DNA of 64,000 bases from Synergistetes bacterium HGW-Synergistetes-1 (GCA_002839185.1 PGXO01000004.1:62001-126000), one strand, 5' to 3'. Shown: positions 9,488 to 21,341, counted from the first letter of the stretch. Numbers and translations: made by a program. The notes: a model not told the origin generated them from the sequence alone.

Positions 9488-10215
9488 TGAAAGAAGGCCG
9501 CGAAGATCTGCTCAGGGGCGAACTTAAGATAAAGCAGCCTCCCGAGAACGAGGGACCCAGGGTCAACCTTGACACGATACTTCTTGCTCATTTCACAAGG
9601 CCCAAAAAGGGTGAGAGGATACTTGAGATCGGTTGTGCACACGGAGCGATCTCCCTTATTCTTGCTAAACGCGGTCATACTGTTGAAGGCGTTGACATCC
9701 AGTCTCACCTTATAGAGATGGCAGCAGAAAATGCTGTGGAAAACGGCCTGGAAGATAAAGTAAAATTTTACACCGGAGATATAAGGGATCACAGGACGAT
9801 ATGGGAAGCACAGAGCTTTGACAGAGTGGCAGTAAACCCGCCTTACTTTGAGAAAAAAAGCGGCAGTGTAAGTCCTTCAACGGCTCTTGCCACAGCGCTG
9901 AACGGTTTGGATTGCACGCTTGAGGGACTTATACAGGCATGCCGTTATCTTTTGAAAAACAAGGGATACCTTGATATCGTAATACATGCGGGAAGAGCCG
10001 GCGAACTTATAGCTTTGCTGGACAAATACAACATAGCGCCCAAAAGGTTCAGGTCAGTTCATCCAAAACCCGGTGCAGAAGCATCGGTGGTCCTTATAGA
10101 AGCAGTGAGGGCCTCAAAGCATGGACTCAGGATCGAGACTCCCTTATTCGTCCTTGACGAAGAGGGGAAAGAGACCCCGCAGCTGCTGGAAGCCTACACA
10201 ACGGGAGGAGAGTAA
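9487..10215 (+). CDS. tRNA1(Val) (adenine-N6)-methyltransferase-like protein (TrmN6/YabB family)
   Basis: A 242-residue Rossmann-fold SAM-dependent methyltransferase. Motif I is seen as ILEIGCAHGAISLILAKRG and the N6-adenine type catalytic motif is VAVNPPYFEKKSG. This places it in the TrmN6/YabB group acting on adenine in RNA; the precise target is inferred from family. The gene order trmN6-like, rsmI, metG, tatD resembles that of Bacillus-type genomes (yabB-yabC-metS-yabD). It starts on the last base of the smc stop codon. Confidence 0.85.
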   Translation: MKEGREDLLRGELKIKQPPENEGPRVNLDTILLAHFTRPKKGERILEIGCAHGAISLILAKRGHTVEGVDIQSHLIEMAAENAVENGLEDKVKFYTGDIRDHRTIWEAQSFDRVAVNPPYFEKKSGSVSPSTALATALNGLDCTLEGLIQACRYLLKNKGYLDIVIHAGRAGELIALLDKYNIAPKRFRSVHPKPGAEASVVLIEAVRASKHGLRIETPLFVLDEEGKETPQLLEAYTTGGE

Positions 10216-10216
10216 A

Positions 10217-11053
10217 ATGCCCCTTATAGTTGTCCCGACACCGATAGGCAATCTGGAAGACATGACAATAAGAGGCCTCAGGGCACTTCGCGAGGCGGAC
10301 ATTATCGCATGCGAGGATACCAGGCACACACTGAAGCTGCTGAACCATTACGAGATAAAGAAACCCCTCATCTCATACCATAAGTTCAACGAGACGGAGA
10401 GGCTTGAGACCCTGCTTAAACGAATACGGGAGGGTGAGACCGTGGCACTGGTATCAGACGCCGGTACCCCTGGAATATCAGACCCTGGGATGATACTGAT
10501 ACAGGCCGTCATCGAAAAGGGGCTTCCAATGGATGTGCTGCCCGGTGCAAACGCGCTCCTTCCGGCGATACTGCTTTCAGGGATGGGGATGGACTCATTT
10601 ACCTTTATAGGCTTCCTGGACGGAAAGAAAGAAGATAAAAAATCCAGGCTTGAAGAGCTCAGGCACAACATGCAGACCCTCGTTTTCTACATGGCTCCGC
10701 ACAAACTCCTTAAAGAATTAGAATTGATGGGGAATATACTCGGAGACAGACCTGCGGTACTTGTCAAAGAGATAAGCAAGGTGCATCAGGAATCGATCCG
10801 CGGCACTCTTTTGACATTCAAAGATATCATCAGCGAGGACAAGATACGGGGAGAGTTTGTCTGCATAGTCGAGGGAGCAAAAGATACAGTTTCTGTTATT
10901 GATGATGGCGTCTGGATGGATGAGGTGCTCATAATGTGCAAAGCGGGCGAATCGACAAAAAATGTTGCAAACTTGCTCTCAATAAAGTATTGTATCCCAC
11001 GAAACAGAATAAAACGGTATATTTTTGAGAACTGTACCGGGGAGGTAGTATAA
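10217..11053 (+). CDS. rsmI: 16S rRNA (cytidine1402-2'-O)-methyltransferase RsmI
   Basis: RsmI methylates the ribose of C1402 in the 16S rRNA decoding centre. The 278-residue product has the tetrapyrrole-methylase fold signature VVPTPIGNLEDMTIRGLRALREADIIACEDTR at its N-terminus and the glycine-rich VSDAGTPGISDPG SAM-binding loop. The ATG at 10217 is chosen because GGGAGGAG lies 6 bases upstream and because it gives the usual MPLIVVPTPIGNL start. It begins right after the methyltransferase stop and is followed with no gap by metG. Confidence 0.95.
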   Translation: MPLIVVPTPIGNLEDMTIRGLRALREADIIACEDTRHTLKLLNHYEIKKPLISYHKFNETERLETLLKRIREGETVALVSDAGTPGISDPGMILIQAVIEKGLPMDVLPGANALLPAILLSGMGMDSFTFIGFLDGKKEDKKSRLEELRHNMQTLVFYMAPHKLLKELELMGNILGDRPAVLVKEISKVHQESIRGTLLTFKDIISEDKIRGEFVCIVEGAKDTVSVIDDGVWMDEVLIMCKAGESTKNVANLLSIKYCIPRNRIKRYIFENCTGEVV

Positions 11054-13012
11054 ATGTCCAAAGAAAATTTCTATATCACCACACCGATCTACTATGTCAA
11101 CGATGTTCCCCATATCGGGCACGCCTACACGACCATAGCGGCTGACGTCCTGGCCCGCTGGCACAAGTCCGGGGGAGAAAATACCTGGTTTCTTACCGGC
11201 ACCGATGAACATGGTCAGAAGATCCAGACAGTCGCTGAGAAAAGAGGCATCACGCCAAAAGAGCTTTGCGATGAGGTCGTGCTGAATTTCCAGAGGCTTT
11301 GGGGCGTTCTTAACATATCCAATGATGATTTTATCAGGACTACGGAACCCAGGCATGAAAAAGTGGTCCAGGAAATATTCAAGCGTCTCATGGCCAACGG
11401 TGATATATACAAGGGAGAGTACGAGGGATGGTACTGTGTCCCATGCGAAACATACGTCCCAGAAGCCCAGATGGGAGAAGGCAACACATGTCCCGACTGT
11501 CACCGGCCGCTTACAAAGATGACCGAAGAGACATATTTCTTTAAACTTTCGAAGTATGCGGAGCCACTGCTCAAATACTATGAAGAGAACCCCGAAGCAA
11601 TAATGCCCAGGTCAAGGTACAACGAGATAATCAGTTTTATTAAGAGCGGTCTTCGTGACCAGTCTGTCTCGCGTACGACCCTTGACTGGGGGATCCCGCT
11701 TCCGGGAGATGAAAAGCATGTAATTTATGTATGGTTCGATGCCCTCATCAACTATCTCTCGGCCCTCAACTTCCCTGAAGAGGGAGGTCTGTGGCAGACA
11801 TACTGGCCTGCGGTGCGCCACCTTGTCGGAAAAGACATAATAAGGTTCCACTGTGTCATATGGCCGGCCATGCTCCTTGCACTCGGTGTAAACCCGCCTG
11901 TCAGGGTCTTTGCGCACGGATGGTGGACTGTTGAAGGCGAAAAGATGTCAAAATCCGTCGGCAATGTTGTAGATCCCTTTGAAATGGCCGATCTTTACGG
12001 TGTGGACGCGTTCCGTTATTTCGTGCTTCGCGAAGTTCCTTTCGGAAACGACGGAGATTTCTCTGAAAATGCCATGGTACACAGGATAAATTCAGACCTG
12101 GCAAACGATCTTGGAAACCTTCTCAGCAGAAGCCTGCAGATGATAGAGAAATTTCGCGGAGGGGAACTCCCGAAAAACTTTAAGAGCGAGGATATCGATA
12201 AAGAGATAGAGTATCTTGCAAACAAAACAGTCAAGGACATGGAGACCTTCATGGATCGTTTTGCTTTCGACGAAGCCCTGAAAGCTCTCTGGGCATTTAT
12301 CAGCCGTTCCAACAAATACATTGATGAGACACAGCCATGGAAGCTTGGCAAAGATGGTGAGATCGAAAGGCTTGACGCCGTCCTCAGGACACTTTGGGAA
12401 TCACTGCGGCTTTCCGCAGTACTTGCAGCCCCCTTTATGCCTGAGACGTCCGCCCGTATCTGGGAACAGCTTGGCCTGACAGAAAGTCCGCTTGACAGAG
12501 GACGTGCTTCATGGTCATGGTGTGGCACAGAGAGTCCTGTGACCGTGAAGAAAGGATCCATACTCTTCCCGCGCATCGACATAGATAAATGGAAAATAGA
12601 AAAAGAGGCACGTGATCTTGAAAAGAGGGCGGCTGCTGACCCCACAGCATTTTATAATTTCGATGACCACGAAGCCGAGATCGGAATAGAAGATTTCAGC
12701 AAACTGGAGTTCAGGGTAGCGTTGGTCGAAAAGGTTGACGTAGTTCCCAAGGCTGACAAGCTTTACATCCTGAGCCTTGACCTTGGTTATGAAAAACGCA
12801 CGATAGTCTCAAGCATAAGGGAGTTCTTCAAGCCCGAAGAGCTTGAAGGCAAAAAGATAGTGGTGCTGTGCAACCTGAAACCGGCTAAATTCCGCGGAGT
12901 TCCCAGCAACGGGATGCTTCTCGCAGCAGAAAGCCCTGATACCAGAAAGGAATCTCTCACGCTTCTGACGGTCATGGATGATTCCATACCGATAGGGAGC
13001 AGAGTCCACTAA
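11054..13012 (+). CDS. metG: Methionyl-tRNA synthetase with C-terminal tRNA-binding domain
   Basis: A class I synthetase charging tRNA-Met. The 652-residue protein has the HIGH-type signature (HIGHAYTTIAADV), a zinc-binding knuckle with CVPCE and CPDC around residues 127-150, and EKMSKSVGN as the KMSKS motif. A C-terminal EMAP-II/OB-fold tRNA-binding domain starts near residue 550 (IEDFSKLEFRVALVEKV). The gene abuts rsmI. No T-box or other leader can sit before it because the intergenic distance is zero. About 194 bases separate it from tatD. Confidence 0.97.
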   Translation: MSKENFYITTPIYYVNDVPHIGHAYTTIAADVLARWHKSGGENTWFLTGTDEHGQKIQTVAEKRGITPKELCDEVVLNFQRLWGVLNISNDDFIRTTEPRHEKVVQEIFKRLMANGDIYKGEYEGWYCVPCETYVPEAQMGEGNTCPDCHRPLTKMTEETYFFKLSKYAEPLLKYYEENPEAIMPRSRYNEIISFIKSGLRDQSVSRTTLDWGIPLPGDEKHVIYVWFDALINYLSALNFPEEGGLWQTYWPAVRHLVGKDIIRFHCVIWPAMLLALGVNPPVRVFAHGWWTVEGEKMSKSVGNVVDPFEMADLYGVDAFRYFVLREVPFGNDGDFSENAMVHRINSDLANDLGNLLSRSLQMIEKFRGGELPKNFKSEDIDKEIEYLANKTVKDMETFMDRFAFDEALKALWAFISRSNKYIDETQPWKLGKDGEIERLDAVLRTLWESLRLSAVLAAPFMPETSARIWEQLGLTESPLDRGRASWSWCGTESPVTVKKGSILFPRIDIDKWKIEKEARDLEKRAAADPTAFYNFDDHEAEIGIEDFSKLEFRVALVEKVDVVPKADKLYILSLDLGYEKRTIVSSIREFFKPEELEGKKIVVLCNLKPAKFRGVPSNGMLLAAESPDTRKESLTLLTVMDDSIPIGSRVH

Positions 13013-13087
13013 AAAATATCGGGGACGGGCACAATGGTCCGGTCTCTAAAAGAACTGAAAATCGACAGCCTGATCAAAACGGACATA

Positions 13088-13119
13088 CTCCTCTCTTAGT
13101 AAACAAGAAGGGAGGAGCA
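13088..13119 (+). other. Hairpin between metG and tatD
   Basis: CTCCTCTC pairs with GGGAGGAG across a 14-base loop, giving an 8-bp stem. The 3' arm contains a consensus ribosome-binding site (GGGAGGAG) located 7-8 bases before an in-frame TTG at 13126. Folding would hide that site. There is no U-tract, so it is not a normal terminator. Whether it regulates tatD is unknown. Confidence 0.4.
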
Positions 13120-13206
13120 GTTCTTTTGAGCGGCATGATCTGCACTTATTTGGTACAGCAGGCGGATAAGCCTGAGCCCTCCTCTGTTTATGAAAGGGGC
13201 AGAAGT

Positions 13207-16121
<2,915 letters not shown>

Positions 16122-16125
<4 letters not shown>

Positions 16126-16150
16126 CGCGGTCCGGTTAGAATGCTATAAT
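16122..16150 (+). promoter_or_regulatory. Sigma-70-type promoter of tRNA-Pro
   Basis: TTGACG (16122-16127), a 17-base spacer and a perfect TATAAT (16145-16150) lie 13 bases upstream of the tRNA 5' end. The -35 overlaps the stop codon of the Sua5-type gene. A textbook housekeeping promoter. Confidence 0.9.
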
Positions 16151-16162
16151 TTGCGCTGCTTC

Positions 16163-16240
16163 CGGGGCGTAGCGCAGTCTGGTTAGCGCGCCTGGTTCGG
16201 GACCAGGAGGTCGGAAGTTCAAATCTTCTCGCCCCGACCA
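16163..16240 (+). tRNA. tRNA-Pro (anticodon CGG)
   Basis: The cloverleaf closes with acceptor arms CGGGGCG and CGCCCCG. The anticodon stem CCTGG/CCAGG carries the loop TTCGGGA, giving anticodon CGG for proline codon CCG. The T arm has GTTCAAATC and the 3' CCA is encoded. It has its own promoter and terminator and so is a single-gene unit. Confidence 0.95.
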
Positions 16241-16253
16241 TCTCGAAATAATG

Positions 16254-16283
16254 CCCCCGGCAAACGCCGGGGGTTTTGTTTTT
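16254..16283 (+). terminator. Intrinsic terminator after tRNA-Pro
   Basis: A perfect 8-bp GC-rich stem CCCCCGGC/GCCGGGGG with loop AAAC is followed by TTTTGTTTTT. It separates the tRNA from the smpB promoter. Confidence 0.92.
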
Positions 16284-16299
16284 CAGTAATTTTCCGTAT

Positions 16300-16328
16300 T
16301 TGACTATCGCTGTTCAATCTGTTATAGT
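16300..16328 (+). promoter_or_regulatory. Promoter of smpB
   Basis: TTGACT (16300-16305), 17-base spacer, TATAGT (16323-16328), about 20 bases before the smpB start. The match to the sigma-70 consensus is strong. Confidence 0.8.
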
Positions 16329-16348
16329 CTTCAAGTGAGGTGATTTCT

Positions 16349-16816
16349 GTGCCTGAGGATAAGACCGTCGCTCAAAACCGTAAAGCGCGGCATGAGTATT
16401 TCATAGTAGAATCTTTTGAAGCCGGACTGGTCCTTTCGGGAACAGAGATCAAATCAGTAAGGGAAGGCCAGATAAACCTCAAGGACGGATACGCCAGGGT
16501 AGAGAACGGAGAGTTATGGCTTTACAACGTTCATATATCACCCTACGAAAAGGGAAGCTACTACAACAAAGAACCTTTGAGACCGAGGAAACTTCTAGTT
16601 CATAAGTCTGAGATCAGGAAACTTCTGGCAAAAACAAGAGAAAAAGGTCTTACGCTCGTGCCCCTGAAAATATACATCAAGCAGGGAAGATGGGCGAAAT
16701 GCGAAATTGCCGTAGCAAAAGGCAAGCAGCTCCATGACAAAAGAGATACCGCAGCAGAGAAGGACGCCAACCGTGAAATGGAGCGGGCTATCCGCAACAG
16801 GTCGCGCGAAAGCTGA
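16349..16816 (+). CDS. smpB: SsrA-binding protein SmpB
   Basis: SmpB binds tmRNA and carries it into stalled ribosomes during trans-translation. The 155-residue protein has the OB-fold signature LVLSGTEIKSVREGQINLKDGY and the basic C-terminal tail with KGKQLHDKRDT, which folds in the decoding centre. The GTG at 16349 is favoured because GAGGTG lies 6 bases upstream; a GTG at 16340 overlaps that site. The tmRNA gene lies 50 bases downstream, the classic smpB-ssrA pair. Confidence 0.96.
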   Translation: MPEDKTVAQNRKARHEYFIVESFEAGLVLSGTEIKSVREGQINLKDGYARVENGELWLYNVHISPYEKGSYYNKEPLRPRKLLVHKSEIRKLLAKTREKGLTLVPLKIYIKQGRWAKCEIAVAKGKQLHDKRDTAAEKDANREMERAIRNRSRES

Positions 16817-16865
16817 TCATACTGCAGTATTGAAAGCGGGCTCGAATTACCAAGCTCGTACATAA

Positions 16866-17220
16866 GGGGACGTATGGTTTCGACAGCAGGTTGGAGGATC
16901 GGGAGGAGCGGGTCGAGGATGGGGAATCCTCGTTAATCCGGCTCCAAAACAATAATCGTCAATAACGATTACGCACTCGCTGCTTAAGTAAGCGGCGCGC
17001 TCTCTAAAGCTTCCGTCATCGGGCTTTAGAAGAGTGTCACAAAGATGACTGGAATCTCTTCAGCGCTTTCTGGGAGAGGTTCGAGACTCTAGGGAAGGCT
17101 TGGAAATGCGGATCCTGTCTTTGGGAGCCGCAGATCCGAAATTAAAACAGAGACTACACTCGTAGTGCCTCCCAGATTGGCCCCTGTTGGACCGGAGTTC
17201 GAATCTCCGCGTCTCCACCA
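16866..17220 (+). ncRNA. ssrA: tmRNA (SsrA)
   Basis: A one-piece tmRNA of about 355 bases. The 5' end GGGGACG pairs with CGTCTCC before an encoded ACCA end, and the 3' T arm GTTCGAATC is present, forming the alanyl-tRNA-like half. The tag frame ends ...NNDYALAA followed by TAA at about 16983, the usual degradation signal. Reading back in frame there is no obvious GCN resume codon close to the tag; a glycine codon GGC after TTAATCC is a candidate, giving a tag of about 15 residues. It follows smpB. Confidence 0.95.
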
Positions 17221-17228
17221 ACTATCCT

Positions 17229-17260
17229 AATAGACCCTGATATGGGGTCTATTTTTTTTG
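17229..17260 (+). terminator. Intrinsic terminator of tmRNA
   Basis: AATAGACCC pairs with GGGTCTATT, with an eight-T run starting inside the 3' arm. It lies 9 bases after the tmRNA CCA end. Confidence 0.9.
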
Positions 17261-17358
17261 TCTTTAAAGTGTGGTTGATTATGATATAAGCTTACCAAAT
17301 TCCGGTTTTTAAGGAAGTATTAATGTCAGCAGCAAAAGAAGTAAGAAATTGGAAATGT

Positions 17359-17892
17359 TCAGTCTTTAACACCGATAATGAGTTCTTTCACAGCAATTCC
17401 CAGCTTTCTCTCGTCAGTGGACATACCGATTTCTTTGGGCGAAGTCGGGTCACTTATGACAAATTTAATTTTTAGCAAACCATCTCCTGCGGCCGTATAT
17501 GGAATTTCAGCCTCATACCATGCTTCATCTGTGATCTTCCATGATGCTGTTTTAATCTCATTTACGTGTACGTCGACGGTCTGGCAAGGAAGGCCCCCAC
17601 CGAGGTAAGCGAAAGCTCTTATTTGAAGCAGCAGGTTTTTATCTCCGGCGTTTTGTACGTCAAAAAGCATAGATGCTTCGTTGCCGTCTGTCCAGGTATA
17701 TCCTTTTTCCTGTCTGCTCCAGCCTGCAAGCATATATTTGCGGGCATTGTCTTCTGTCTTATAATAACTGACACTATCTCCGAGTGTGTATACTGAAGCA
17801 GGTTTATCATATTTTCCGCTGTATATGAGGAATGAAAATACTGAAGCAACTATTGTAAGCATAATTACTAGCCAGGTCCATATTTTCGGCAT
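17359..17892 (-). CDS. Membrane-anchored protein of unknown function, beta-rich extracytoplasmic domain
   Basis: A 177-residue protein with a single N-terminal hydrophobic helix (about residues 7-25), then a predicted exported domain. I see a stretch like GWSRQEKGYTWTDGNEASMLFDV, which resembles the beta-sandwich tails found beside some glycosyltransferases and sugar-modifying membrane proteins; that similarity is from memory and weak. It lies 46 bases downstream of the acyltransferase gene on the same strand, so the two probably form an operon for cell-surface glycan modification. Codon use is AT-richer than the flanking housekeeping genes. Confidence 0.6.
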   Translation of the reverse strand: MPKIWTWLVIMLTIVASVFSFLIYSGKYDKPASVYTLGDSVSYYKTEDNARKYMLAGWSRQEKGYTWTDGNEASMLFDVQNAGDKNLLLQIRAFAYLGGGLPCQTVDVHVNEIKTASWKITDEAWYEAEIPYTAAGDGLLKIKFVISDPTSPKEIGMSTDERKLGIAVKELIIGVKD

Positions 17893-17938
17893 ACTATTAT
17901 CCCCTTAATTATTTTTAAATGAAACCTATCTGCTGTTT

Positions 17939-18958
17939 TTAATGTATGGGGCGTTTTATAAATATAATATTTAATATATTATTCATGAATTTATTGTAAA
18001 TGTTGGATATTGAATCTAAGGATAAAAATAATATTGTTATAAAGATCAAAAATGACCCTAATAGTAAAATATTAAATTCAGTTAGATTGTAAAACATATT
18101 GTGGAAATAATAAGCAATATAAAAATGTCCTATGTATACGACCATGGAGTTTCTGCCAATTGCAACAAGTTTTGTTGGTTTATCTGGCAAAATTTTAAAT
18201 AACGCAGCAGTCATCATTAAACCTACAAATAAAGTCATTGCCCTTGTTATTATTCCAACAACATCATTTAATCCCAACAGATGGTAAGAGTTGTAATAAA
18301 ATAAATACCTGAATAACGAATTTGACTGCAAGGATAACAACAAGGCCACACAACCAGTAATAAAGACTATGATCCAGGCATGCTTTTTTGATATAGAAAG
18401 TATTTCGGGAAGATAATTTTTATGTCTTGCATAGTAGCCGGCGAGAAAAAAAGGCAGATACACTATAACCCGTGACATACTGAGTACAGTGCCGAATTCA
18501 TTGACTGTTCCCACAAGCAATGATAATAAGATGCTTACCAAAAGTGTATATTTGATTCTCAGGATATCCTTCAAAAAATATCTCCAGATAAATAATGCCT
18601 GTAAATACCATAAACCATATGCCGGGTTTAGGATTGAAAAGCTTAAAAGTTTGGAAGAATATCCATGCAAAACTATGGAGAATATAGTGCAGTATGTTTT
18701 CCATAAAACGCTCATAACAATGTATGGAACCAACAGGTTCTCGAATGCATTGTCTCTGCTTTTTTCAGGGTCTTTAGTTAAATATCCTGAAATGAAAATA
18801 AAACACGGCATATGAAAAAGGTAAATAAATGTATAAATAAAGCGTATATTAAAATACTTGCTGGCCCATACATCAAAAAAATGTCCGATTACTACAAAAA
18901 CAATCAGTAATCCCTTTAAGTTATCAAGTAAATAGGAACGTTCATTAATATCTGACAT
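17939..18958 (-). CDS. Acyltransferase 3 family membrane protein (O-acetyltransferase-like)
   Basis: A 339-residue, roughly ten-helix membrane protein. The opening RSYLLDNLKGLLIVFVVIGHFFDVW carries the family's conserved D-x-L-K-G and GH motif, followed by YLFHMPCFIFISGYL, typical of the acyltransferase 3/fucose 4-O-acetylase-like group that O-acetylates surface polysaccharides. The start is supported by a GGAG site 7 bases upstream on the minus strand. The gene is clearly AT-rich, suggesting acquisition by transfer. The substrate cannot be told from sequence. Confidence 0.85.
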   Translation of the reverse strand: MSDINERSYLLDNLKGLLIVFVVIGHFFDVWASKYFNIRFIYTFIYLFHMPCFIFISGYLTKDPEKSRDNAFENLLVPYIVMSVLWKTYCTIFSIVLHGYSSKLLSFSILNPAYGLWYLQALFIWRYFLKDILRIKYTLLVSILLSLLVGTVNEFGTVLSMSRVIVYLPFFLAGYYARHKNYLPEILSISKKHAWIIVFITGCVALLLSLQSNSLFRYLFYYNSYHLLGLNDVVGIITRAMTLFVGLMMTAALFKILPDKPTKLVAIGRNSMVVYIGHFYIAYYFHNMFYNLTEFNILLLGSFLIFITILFLSLDSISNIYNKFMNNILNIIFIKRPIH

Positions 18959-19417
18959 ACAATTTCTCCATAAATTAACATAAGTTGATCTAATAGATTC
19001 CGGATCTGTAAAGACATATAAAAGTCATGTTCTCAGTTGTCTGCAATAAAAGGTGCAGATCAACGGCCACATTTCAGAACCACTGAAGTGTAGCATAAGT
19101 TTGCTCAGGGCAGTAATATTATTGTTTTCATTTCTGAACGCAAACAGAATGCTGATGAAAGATAAGTTTTAAGCTGAATATTGTCAGGTATCTTCCTGTA
19201 ACCTTTCTTAATGCCTGACTATTTTTTAGTTGATCTTCTCAAAGACTGGAGATAAGCTAGTTAAAGCTCATCTCCCAGTCTTTGTTGATGCAGCAAGTTC
19301 AACAGTTTTTTGCAGTCTTTTGCAAAAAGAGGATGAGCTGATGTATATTAGTAAATGAAAAAATGCAGCAAAGTATGATCATCAAATCTAATTTTAGTTG
19401 AAAGCAGGATGCCCGAA
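18959..19417. other. AT-rich intergenic region with a long hairpin
   Basis: About 460 bases between the divergent acyltransferase and diguanylate cyclase genes. I see no convincing open frame. The one clear structure is an imperfect inverted repeat at 19240-19284: CAAAGACTGG with CCAGTCTTTG as outer arms, continuing inward for a total near 17 bp with one bulge and one mismatch. No U-tract follows on the plus strand. The rest may be promoter region or decayed sequence. Confidence 0.5.
19240..19284. repeat. Long imperfect inverted repeat
   Basis: Outer arms CAAAGACTGG and CCAGTCTTTG, inner arms AGAT/ATCT and AGC/GCT, 8-base loop. It could be a bidirectional transcription stop, a decayed mobile-element end or a regulatory RNA hairpin; the sequence alone does not decide. 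Confidence 0.6.
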
Positions 19418-21013
19418 ATGCCTAAAACATTCAAAACGGATAATTACCTATATTCCCTGCTGATTATATTTATTTTGATCATGACTTCTCTTTTGCTTGC
19501 ATTTGCTGTTTATAAGCAGAAGGACATTATTAACGATAAAAATTTTTTAGAACAAAGCCAGGCTGCTCTTGTTAAAATTGGCAGAGATCTAACTATAAAC
19601 GAATTAGAACAAATAGTCGCTGATATAAAATACTTGAACACCAGTCCTTTGTTTTTGGAATATGTAAATAATGGTATGGATAAAAATAGTGTTGAAGATG
19701 AGTGGATGGTGTTTTCTGACAGCAAAATGAAATACGACCAGCTGCGCTATCTGGATGATCAGGGAAATGAATTACTGAGGATAAATTACAATAAAGGACA
19801 ACCTGAAATAGTTCCGGAAGACCTGCTGCAGAACAAAAAAGACAGATATTATTTTACTGAGACTATCAAGCTTGGTCCAGGTGAAATATATATGTCAAAA
19901 TTTGATTTAAATATTGAAGGGAATTCAATAGAACAGCCGGAAAAACCTATGATACGTTTTGGTATTCCGGTCTTTGACAAAAACAATGTCAAAACAGGGG
20001 TATTTGTTGCAAACTATTTAGGTGAAAATATAAAACAAAAATTATTTGATTTGACCGACGGTACTGTCGGGAGCATTCAGCTTATAAACAAGGACAGCTA
20101 TTGGCTTATTGGCCCTGATAAAGCTAAAGAATGGGGTTTTATATATCCCGGGAGAGAAAACTACACCTTCAAAAATATATTTCCATCAGAATGGGAGCGT
20201 ATAACTAAAGAGAAGAAGGGACATTTTTTCACAAAAAATGGATCGTTTTCATTCGATACGATAAATCCCAAGGAAGAGCTCCAGAAGAGATTTAAAAAAG
20301 AAGATGATACATTATCAGGTATCAATACGTCCGAAATTCAGTGGATCGTAGTGTGCCATACATCTGACAAGATGTTTTACTTTGCAAATGACGAAAACAC
20401 TTTTGTTTTAAGCATCACGAATACACTGCGGTCCCCAACGATACTTATCAGCCTCATTCTGGCATCACTGGTTTTTTCCATCATATCAGCACTTTATATG
20501 TCGGGAAATAAAAAAATCAAAATAATGGCCACCTATGATTCAATGACCGGCTGTCTGAACAGAGCGACAGGCATGCAGATGCTTGAAAACCTTATACAGC
20601 AAAAGAAAGATATTATTATTTGTTTTATAGACATAAACGGGTTAAAGGAAATTAATGACATGCTTGGTCATGAGCAGGGAGACGACCTGATCTTAAACTC
20701 TGTAAAAATAATAAAGGAAAATATCAGGGAAAACGATTTATTAATAAGGTTGGGCGGAGATGAATTTTTAATATGTTTTGTCAATATAGACATTGATCGG
20801 GTTGAAACAACATGGCTCAGGATATTGGATAAAATTGAACTCGTAAATGAAGAAGATAAGCCATACATAATAAGTCTGAGTCACGGTATTGCGGAAATTA
20901 AAAAATCTGACCGTACCATGCTTGATGAAGTGATCAAAAATGCCGACATTAAGATGTACGAAGAAAAAAGATCGATCAAATCAGTAGGTTTTAGCGTGAT
21001 CAAGAAAAAATAA
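19418..21013 (+). CDS. Membrane diguanylate cyclase with periplasmic sensor (Cache-like) domain
   Basis: This protein makes cyclic di-GMP from GTP in response to an external signal. The roughly 531 residues comprise a TM helix near the N-terminus, a large extracytoplasmic domain (about 35-335) with a Cache-like look, a second TM helix (ILISLILASLVFSIISALY) and a C-terminal GGDEF domain with YDSMTGCLNR and an intact GGDEF active site. A primary inhibitory I-site RxxD (REND) sits five residues before GGDEF, so product inhibition is expected. The ATG at 19418 is preferred over 19409, as AGGA lies 8 bases upstream. No EAL domain is present. Confidence 0.9.
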   Translation: MPKTFKTDNYLYSLLIIFILIMTSLLLAFAVYKQKDIINDKNFLEQSQAALVKIGRDLTINELEQIVADIKYLNTSPLFLEYVNNGMDKNSVEDEWMVFSDSKMKYDQLRYLDDQGNELLRINYNKGQPEIVPEDLLQNKKDRYYFTETIKLGPGEIYMSKFDLNIEGNSIEQPEKPMIRFGIPVFDKNNVKTGVFVANYLGENIKQKLFDLTDGTVGSIQLINKDSYWLIGPDKAKEWGFIYPGRENYTFKNIFPSEWERITKEKKGHFFTKNGSFSFDTINPKEELQKRFKKEDDTLSGINTSEIQWIVVCHTSDKMFYFANDENTFVLSITNTLRSPTILISLILASLVFSIISALYMSGNKKIKIMATYDSMTGCLNRATGMQMLENLIQQKKDIIICFIDINGLKEINDMLGHEQGDDLILNSVKIIKENIRENDLLIRLGGDEFLICFVNIDIDRVETTWLRILDKIELVNEEDKPYIISLSHGIAEIKKSDRTMLDEVIKNADIKMYEEKRSIKSVGFSVIKKK

Positions 21014-21051
21014 ATTTAAAACCATCCTGAATTACGATAACAAAAGTTTAA

Positions 21052-21085
21052 TATGTACGTTATAGTGTTCTAGATGATGTACATA
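21052..21085 (+). promoter_or_regulatory. Candidate operator/promoter of the toxin-antitoxin pair
   Basis: TATGTAC (21052-21058) and its complement GTACATA (21079-21085) flank a TATAGT that could be a -10 element. Such an inverted repeat just upstream of an antitoxin start fits autoregulation by a YefM/Phd-type repressor. Inference from position and symmetry only. Confidence 0.5.
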
Positions 21086-21101
21086 TCAGGATGTGTTTTA
21101 C

Positions 21102-21341
21102 ATGATAATAAACGCTACTACTGCGAGAGATAACCTGTTTGGATTGGTAGACGAGGTGCTCACTTCACAGGAACCAGTCTACATAACAACCAAGAGGGAG
21201 AATGTCGTTGTGCTTTCTGAAGAGGATTATAGATCCATATCTGAAACGCTCTATATATTTTCTCTTCCTGGAATGAGGGAGAAGATTTTAGCGGGTGGGG
21301 CAATACCGTTGGGTGAATGTGTAGAGCTTGACGATGACTGA
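21102..21341 (+). CDS. Antitoxin, Phd/YefM family
   Basis: A 79-residue antitoxin. The N-terminus IINATTARDNLFGLVDEVLTSQEPVYITTKRENVVVLSEEDY is the dimerising, DNA-binding part of the YefM/Phd family; the acidic C-terminus (ECVELDDD) would bind and neutralise the toxin. The start at 21102 is preferred to an upstream GTG at 21093. The 3' end overlaps the toxin start by 8 bases, the usual arrangement that couples synthesis. Confidence 0.9.
   Translation: MIINATTARDNLFGLVDEVLTSQEPVYITTKRENVVVLSEEDYRSISETLYIFSLPGMREKILAGGAIPLGECVELDDD

Noticed and set aside
17221-17360. Prophage or island integration at ssrA with att sites
   Set aside because: No integrase gene and no second copy of the ssrA 3' end seen within the window; kept only as a composition-based observation.
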